64,000 nt of DNA from NCBI RefSeq assembly GCF_008274625.1, contig NZ_VTRU01000001.1, positions 1,922,001-1,986,000 of the forward strand, given 5' to 3'. This DNA is from Chryseobacterium panacisoli. Its GTDB lineage: Bacteria > Bacteroidota > Bacteroidia > Flavobacteriales > Weeksellaceae. Positions 61,752 through 64,000 of the stretch are shown here, in pieces (the first letter of the stretch is position 1; every line of letters begins with the position of its first letter). A program made the position numbers and the translations under genes. The notes under the pieces are model-generated. The model did not search any database. It saw only the letters and a list, made by a program, of their open reading frames with translations, and was not told the DNA's origin.

Positions 61752-63452
61752 TTAAAATCTATTTTTTTCATGTAAACAGTAGAAAATTGAAAGAAGATAT
61801 TTGTAAATAAGAAAAAAATATATAAATTTGCAACACCAAAATAAAGCAGACCTATAGTGTAACGGTAGCACTCCGGTTTTTGGTACCGTCAGTCGGGGTT
61901 CGAATCCCTGTGGGTCTACATAGCAGGAGAAATGATTATTATTATCATTTCTCCTGTTTTTATTTTGTGATAATCCTTTGTTAATCTGAAAGATATAGTG
62001 AGCTACAGCATTAATTCTTGTGGTTCGATAATGATTTTCGTCAAATTCAAGTTTTTCAGGAAAAATCGAACCAATAATTTGTCGCTTGACTGCAATATCC
62101 CCTTCTGTATAGACTTTCCAAATATTTGTAAGCGTTTCTAATGCTTTTTCCAGTAGCTTTGGTATATCTACTTTATTTTCTATCGGCTTATCATTTAATT
62201 GTGTTTCCAGTTTTTCAACCTGGTCTTTATATTCTTTTTTTATTTCAAGATATTCTTCATCGGTAATTATTTCAGAAAGAAGTTTATTTCTCGCCAGAGA
62301 AATCCTTGAATTCAACCTATCTATCTCATCAGATATCTTCTTTCTTTCATCTTGTGGGGCTTTTATAAACTTCTGATAGTTATCCAGAAATACTTTTTCC
62401 ATAAGCTTTTTTGCAGGCTCAGTCATTTCCAATTGCTTTAATCCTTCTTCAAAAACTGAATTGACCAATTCTGCTCTATGGCGGAATCCACAAACTGCAT
62501 TGCAATGATAATAGTAGTATCTATTATTTCTCCCTTTTGAAGCGCTTGCCGTAATATTTTTTCCACATTTAGGACATACCAAAAAACCTCGTAATGGAAA
62601 ATGCTCACCGGAAAGTATTTTAGTATTAGGCCGCTGAAGTCTCCTTTTACCATCCAGTATTTCTTGCACTCTGTTGAATAGCTCCTCACTGATTAAAGCT
62701 TCATGTTGACCATCTACAAAATGTGCTTCTTCATCTTTGTGTTTTTCTAAAAATACTTTCCCATAGTATATGGGATTTCTTATTGCCACATGAAAAGATG
62801 TTCTGCTCACCTTTTTAATTGTTAATTCATTTACCCTTTTTCTGATTTGATTAGAGGCTAATACCCCTTTTGCGATCTCATTAAAAGCCCAGCTCATTGC
62901 TGATGCTTCAGGTTCTTGCAGTACAATATATTTTTCACCATTTTCCCTACTTTTATTAGCATAGCCAAATGGTGCTTTTCCCATAACTCTTCCTTCTTTT
63001 TTTGCCCTACGCATTCCATAAAACACGTTAAGCGCCCTTCTGTCATTTTCGACTTCAGGCGCTGCCAAATAAATTGCGAGCATCATTTTATTTTCGGGAA
63101 TAGAAAGGTCCAAAGGCTGGTCAACGGCCTGCGGTTCTATTCCCAATTTTGCAAGTGTACTTATCATTTGATATGCGTCCCCTGCATTACGGCTGAAGCG
63201 GTCCCATTTAGTAAATAGAATAAGGTTTGTCTTACAACTTTTCTTTTTAAGTGTAGTTAAAAATCTTATCCAGCCGGGGCGGTTAAATGATTTTGCGGAA
63301 TGGTCTTCGTAGATGATTTGTCCAATAGAGATATTGTTAGATGAACAATATCTTTTTAAACGATCCTGCTGATCTCTTTGTGAATATCCTTTGTCTGCCT
63401 GTTCATCAGTAGAAACACGGATGTATAAATCTGCTACCTTCATAATTTTCAT
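61752..63452 (-). CDS. large serine recombinase of a mobile element
   Basis: A 566-residue site-specific recombinase. The resolvase domain holds the nucleophile Ser in YIRVSTDEQADKGYSQRDQQ (~residue 13), with partner motifs FTKWDRFSRNAGDAY (~80). A 'recombinase' domain follows (~155-260, KAPFGYANKSREN), then a zinc ribbon CPKCGKNITAS ... HCNAVCGFRH (~295-325), then a coiled coil (~365-430). Its last ~50 residues are antisense to the tRNA-Gln terminator and the tRNA-Gln 2 gene (VDPQGFEPRLTVPKTG), so the native C-terminus was probably shorter or different before integration. Start could also be the Met at position 4. Confidence 0.92.
   Translation of the reverse strand: MKIMKVADLYIRVSTDEQADKGYSQRDQQDRLKRYCSSNNISIGQIIYEDHSAKSFNRPGWIRFLTTLKKKSCKTNLILFTKWDRFSRNAGDAYQMISTLAKLGIEPQAVDQPLDLSIPENKMMLAIYLAAPEVENDRRALNVFYGMRRAKKEGRVMGKAPFGYANKSRENGEKYIVLQEPEASAMSWAFNEIAKGVLASNQIRKRVNELTIKKVSRTSFHVAIRNPIYYGKVFLEKHKDEEAHFVDGQHEALISEELFNRVQEILDGKRRLQRPNTKILSGEHFPLRGFLVCPKCGKNITASASKGRNNRYYYYHCNAVCGFRHRAELVNSVFEEGLKQLEMTEPAKKLMEKVFLDNYQKFIKAPQDERKKISDEIDRLNSRISLARNKLLSEIITDEEYLEIKKEYKDQVEKLETQLNDKPIENKVDIPKLLEKALETLTNIWKVYTEGDIAVKRQIIGSIFPEKLEFDENHYRTTRINAVAHYIFQINKGLSQNKNRRNDNNNHFSCYVDPQGFEPRLTVPKTGVLPLHYRSALFWCCKFIYFFLIYKYLLSIFYCLHEKNRF
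61801..61830 (+). promoter_or_regulatory. promoter of tRNA-Gln 2, TTG-N19-TAAATTTG
   Basis: Same geometry as the first tRNA promoter; the whole promoter-tRNA block is repeated at an offset of 225 bases. Confidence 0.8.
61848..61918 (+). tRNA. tRNA-Gln (UUG), second copy
   Basis: Differs from the first copy at two positions (D arm GTGT / GCAC, variable loop CAGT). Same anticodon. It is complete, so it is probably functional even though a recombinase gene runs through it on the other strand. Confidence 0.95.
61918..61919. other. putative left boundary (att site) of the mobile element
   Basis: Approximate. The element carrying the recombinase abuts the 3' end of tRNA-Gln 2; the exact core cannot be fixed without the right end, which is outside this window. 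Confidence 0.35.
61924..61961 (+). terminator. terminator of tRNA-Gln 2
   Basis: Perfect stem CAGGAGAAATGAT / ATCATTTCTCCTG, then a T-rich run. It is different in sequence from the first tRNA's terminator and overlaps the 3' end of the recombinase frame on the opposite strand. Confidence 0.88.
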
Positions 63453-63488
63453 GTTTAGTAAATATTAGAGGATAGCTTTAGAAATAAA

Positions 63489-63650
63489 TTATTCAGAACC
63501 GAAGTACTTTCTAATAACAGCCAAGGTAACAGAATAAAGAAAGTCCATGATTAATTCTGCCTCTTTCTCTGTTATTTCCATGCCTTCGTTTTGAAAGAAT
63601 TCCATCACCTCCTCAATGGGTATTTTTTTTATTTTCTTGTCCTCCAGCAC
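63489..63650 (-). CDS. small protein accompanying the recombinase
   Basis: A 53-residue frame with GTG start at 63650; an internal ATG at 63605 would leave 38 residues. The sequence contains EEVMEFFQNEGMEITEKEAE and IMDFLYSVTLAVIRKYFGSE. Small helical proteins of this type (an 'xxEGxExTxxEAxxIxDFLY' pattern) often sit beside recombinases in Bacteroidota mobile elements. It lies 36 bases upstream of the recombinase start on the same strand. Role unknown. Confidence 0.55.
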   Translation of the reverse strand: MLEDKKIKKIPIEEVMEFFQNEGMEITEKEAELIMDFLYSVTLAVIRKYFGSE

Positions 63651-64000
63651 TCTGTATAAATTTCAAATAAAATTATTAGCGAAATTGAATAATAATTTTA
63701 TTCGGCTTTGAAGGAATGTCTATGTCTTTTAATGGCTTTATTTTAAAGCTAGTATTTTCCGTCAACAAAAAAATTGTAGGTTTCACCTTATCTACATTTC
63801 AATTGGATTATTATCCATCTACAGCCATGAAGAAATTTTCATCAATTTCTTACTTTTATTCAGGTAAATTAAATTTCTCCTGATTACACTTTATTACCTA
63901 GTCAAGAGCTAAAGCCTCTTGCTTTATTCAAAACATCATTGTAAAACGTTTAATGTTTTTTCTCTTATGTATCTTCTGCTCCATATTATACATATAAAAA
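63651..64000. other. 350-base AT-rich region, start of the mobile element interior
   Basis: No gene found. It holds a perfect 13-bp inverted repeat AATAAAATTATTA / TAATAATTTTATT (63666-63678 and 63690-63702) with an 11-base loop, just upstream of the small gene; possibly an operator or a terminator of a gene to the right. Confidence 0.5.

Overview
The window looks like chromosomal DNA of a Bacteroidota (Flavobacteriia) bacterium, most likely Chryseobacterium or a close relative in the Weeksellaceae. The evidence is an AT-rich sequence, Bacteroidota-type promoters (TAnnTTTG at -7, often with TTG about 19-22 bases upstream), almost no Shine-Dalgarno sequences, several proteins with type IX secretion (T9SS) C-terminal sorting domains, a fused OPRT-OMPDC pyrimidine enzyme, SusC/FecA-style TonB receptors and a class II HMG-CoA reductase. 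The genus call is inference from remembered protein resemblance, not from a search.

Layout. 0-20 kb: the 3' part of a UMP synthase fusion, two very large outer-membrane proteins, three secreted T9SS cargo proteins, dusB, an exonuclease-like/Lrp/deoC operon, trmD with an NDH-2 dehydrogenase, a GH25 lysozyme and an unusual hydrolase fusion. 20-31 kb: deoxynucleotidase, ABC-F protein, Gfo/Idh/MocA oxidoreductase divergent from a TonB siderophore receptor with a PepSY-like partner, an outer-membrane barrel, 1-Cys peroxiredoxin divergent from an MscS channel, and sucC. 31-38 kb: a tightly packed minus-strand operon (HMG-CoA reductase, a 55-residue membrane peptide, a DUF3298-like protein, a DUF423-like protein, a ClC-type channel). 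A perfect 460-bp tandem duplication lies at its head. Then come a radical SAM DNA-modification/repair protein and its DUF4130-like partner. 38.9-39.5 kb: a non-coding region with three perfect DnaA boxes, the best candidate here for a replication origin. 39.5-48 kb: a lipoprotein, pfkA-gapA, a gene split by an in-frame stop, a LuxR regulator, an MpaB-type protein and recA. 48-61.5 kb: an uncharacterised protein, S9 peptidase, htpG, three tandem 266-269-bp repeats, an XRE regulator, an alkyltransferase-like protein, a deoxyhypusine-synthase-like protein, a GreA-like factor, arfB and menE. 61.6-64 kb: two tRNA-Gln genes, the second invaded or abutted by a mobile element whose serine recombinase reads antisense through the tRNA.

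Intergenic DNA is rich in dispersed palindromic repeats. I distinguish four families with related or paired copies, plus one local inverted repeat. No rRNA, CRISPR array or recognisable anti-phage cassette was seen. The observations most worth checking are the DnaA-box cluster, the exact 460-bp duplication that creates a truncated HMG-CoA reductase, the single TAA that splits an otherwise continuous 625-codon frame, the triplicated terminator-plus-repeat unit after htpG, and the recombinase/tRNA-Gln junction.
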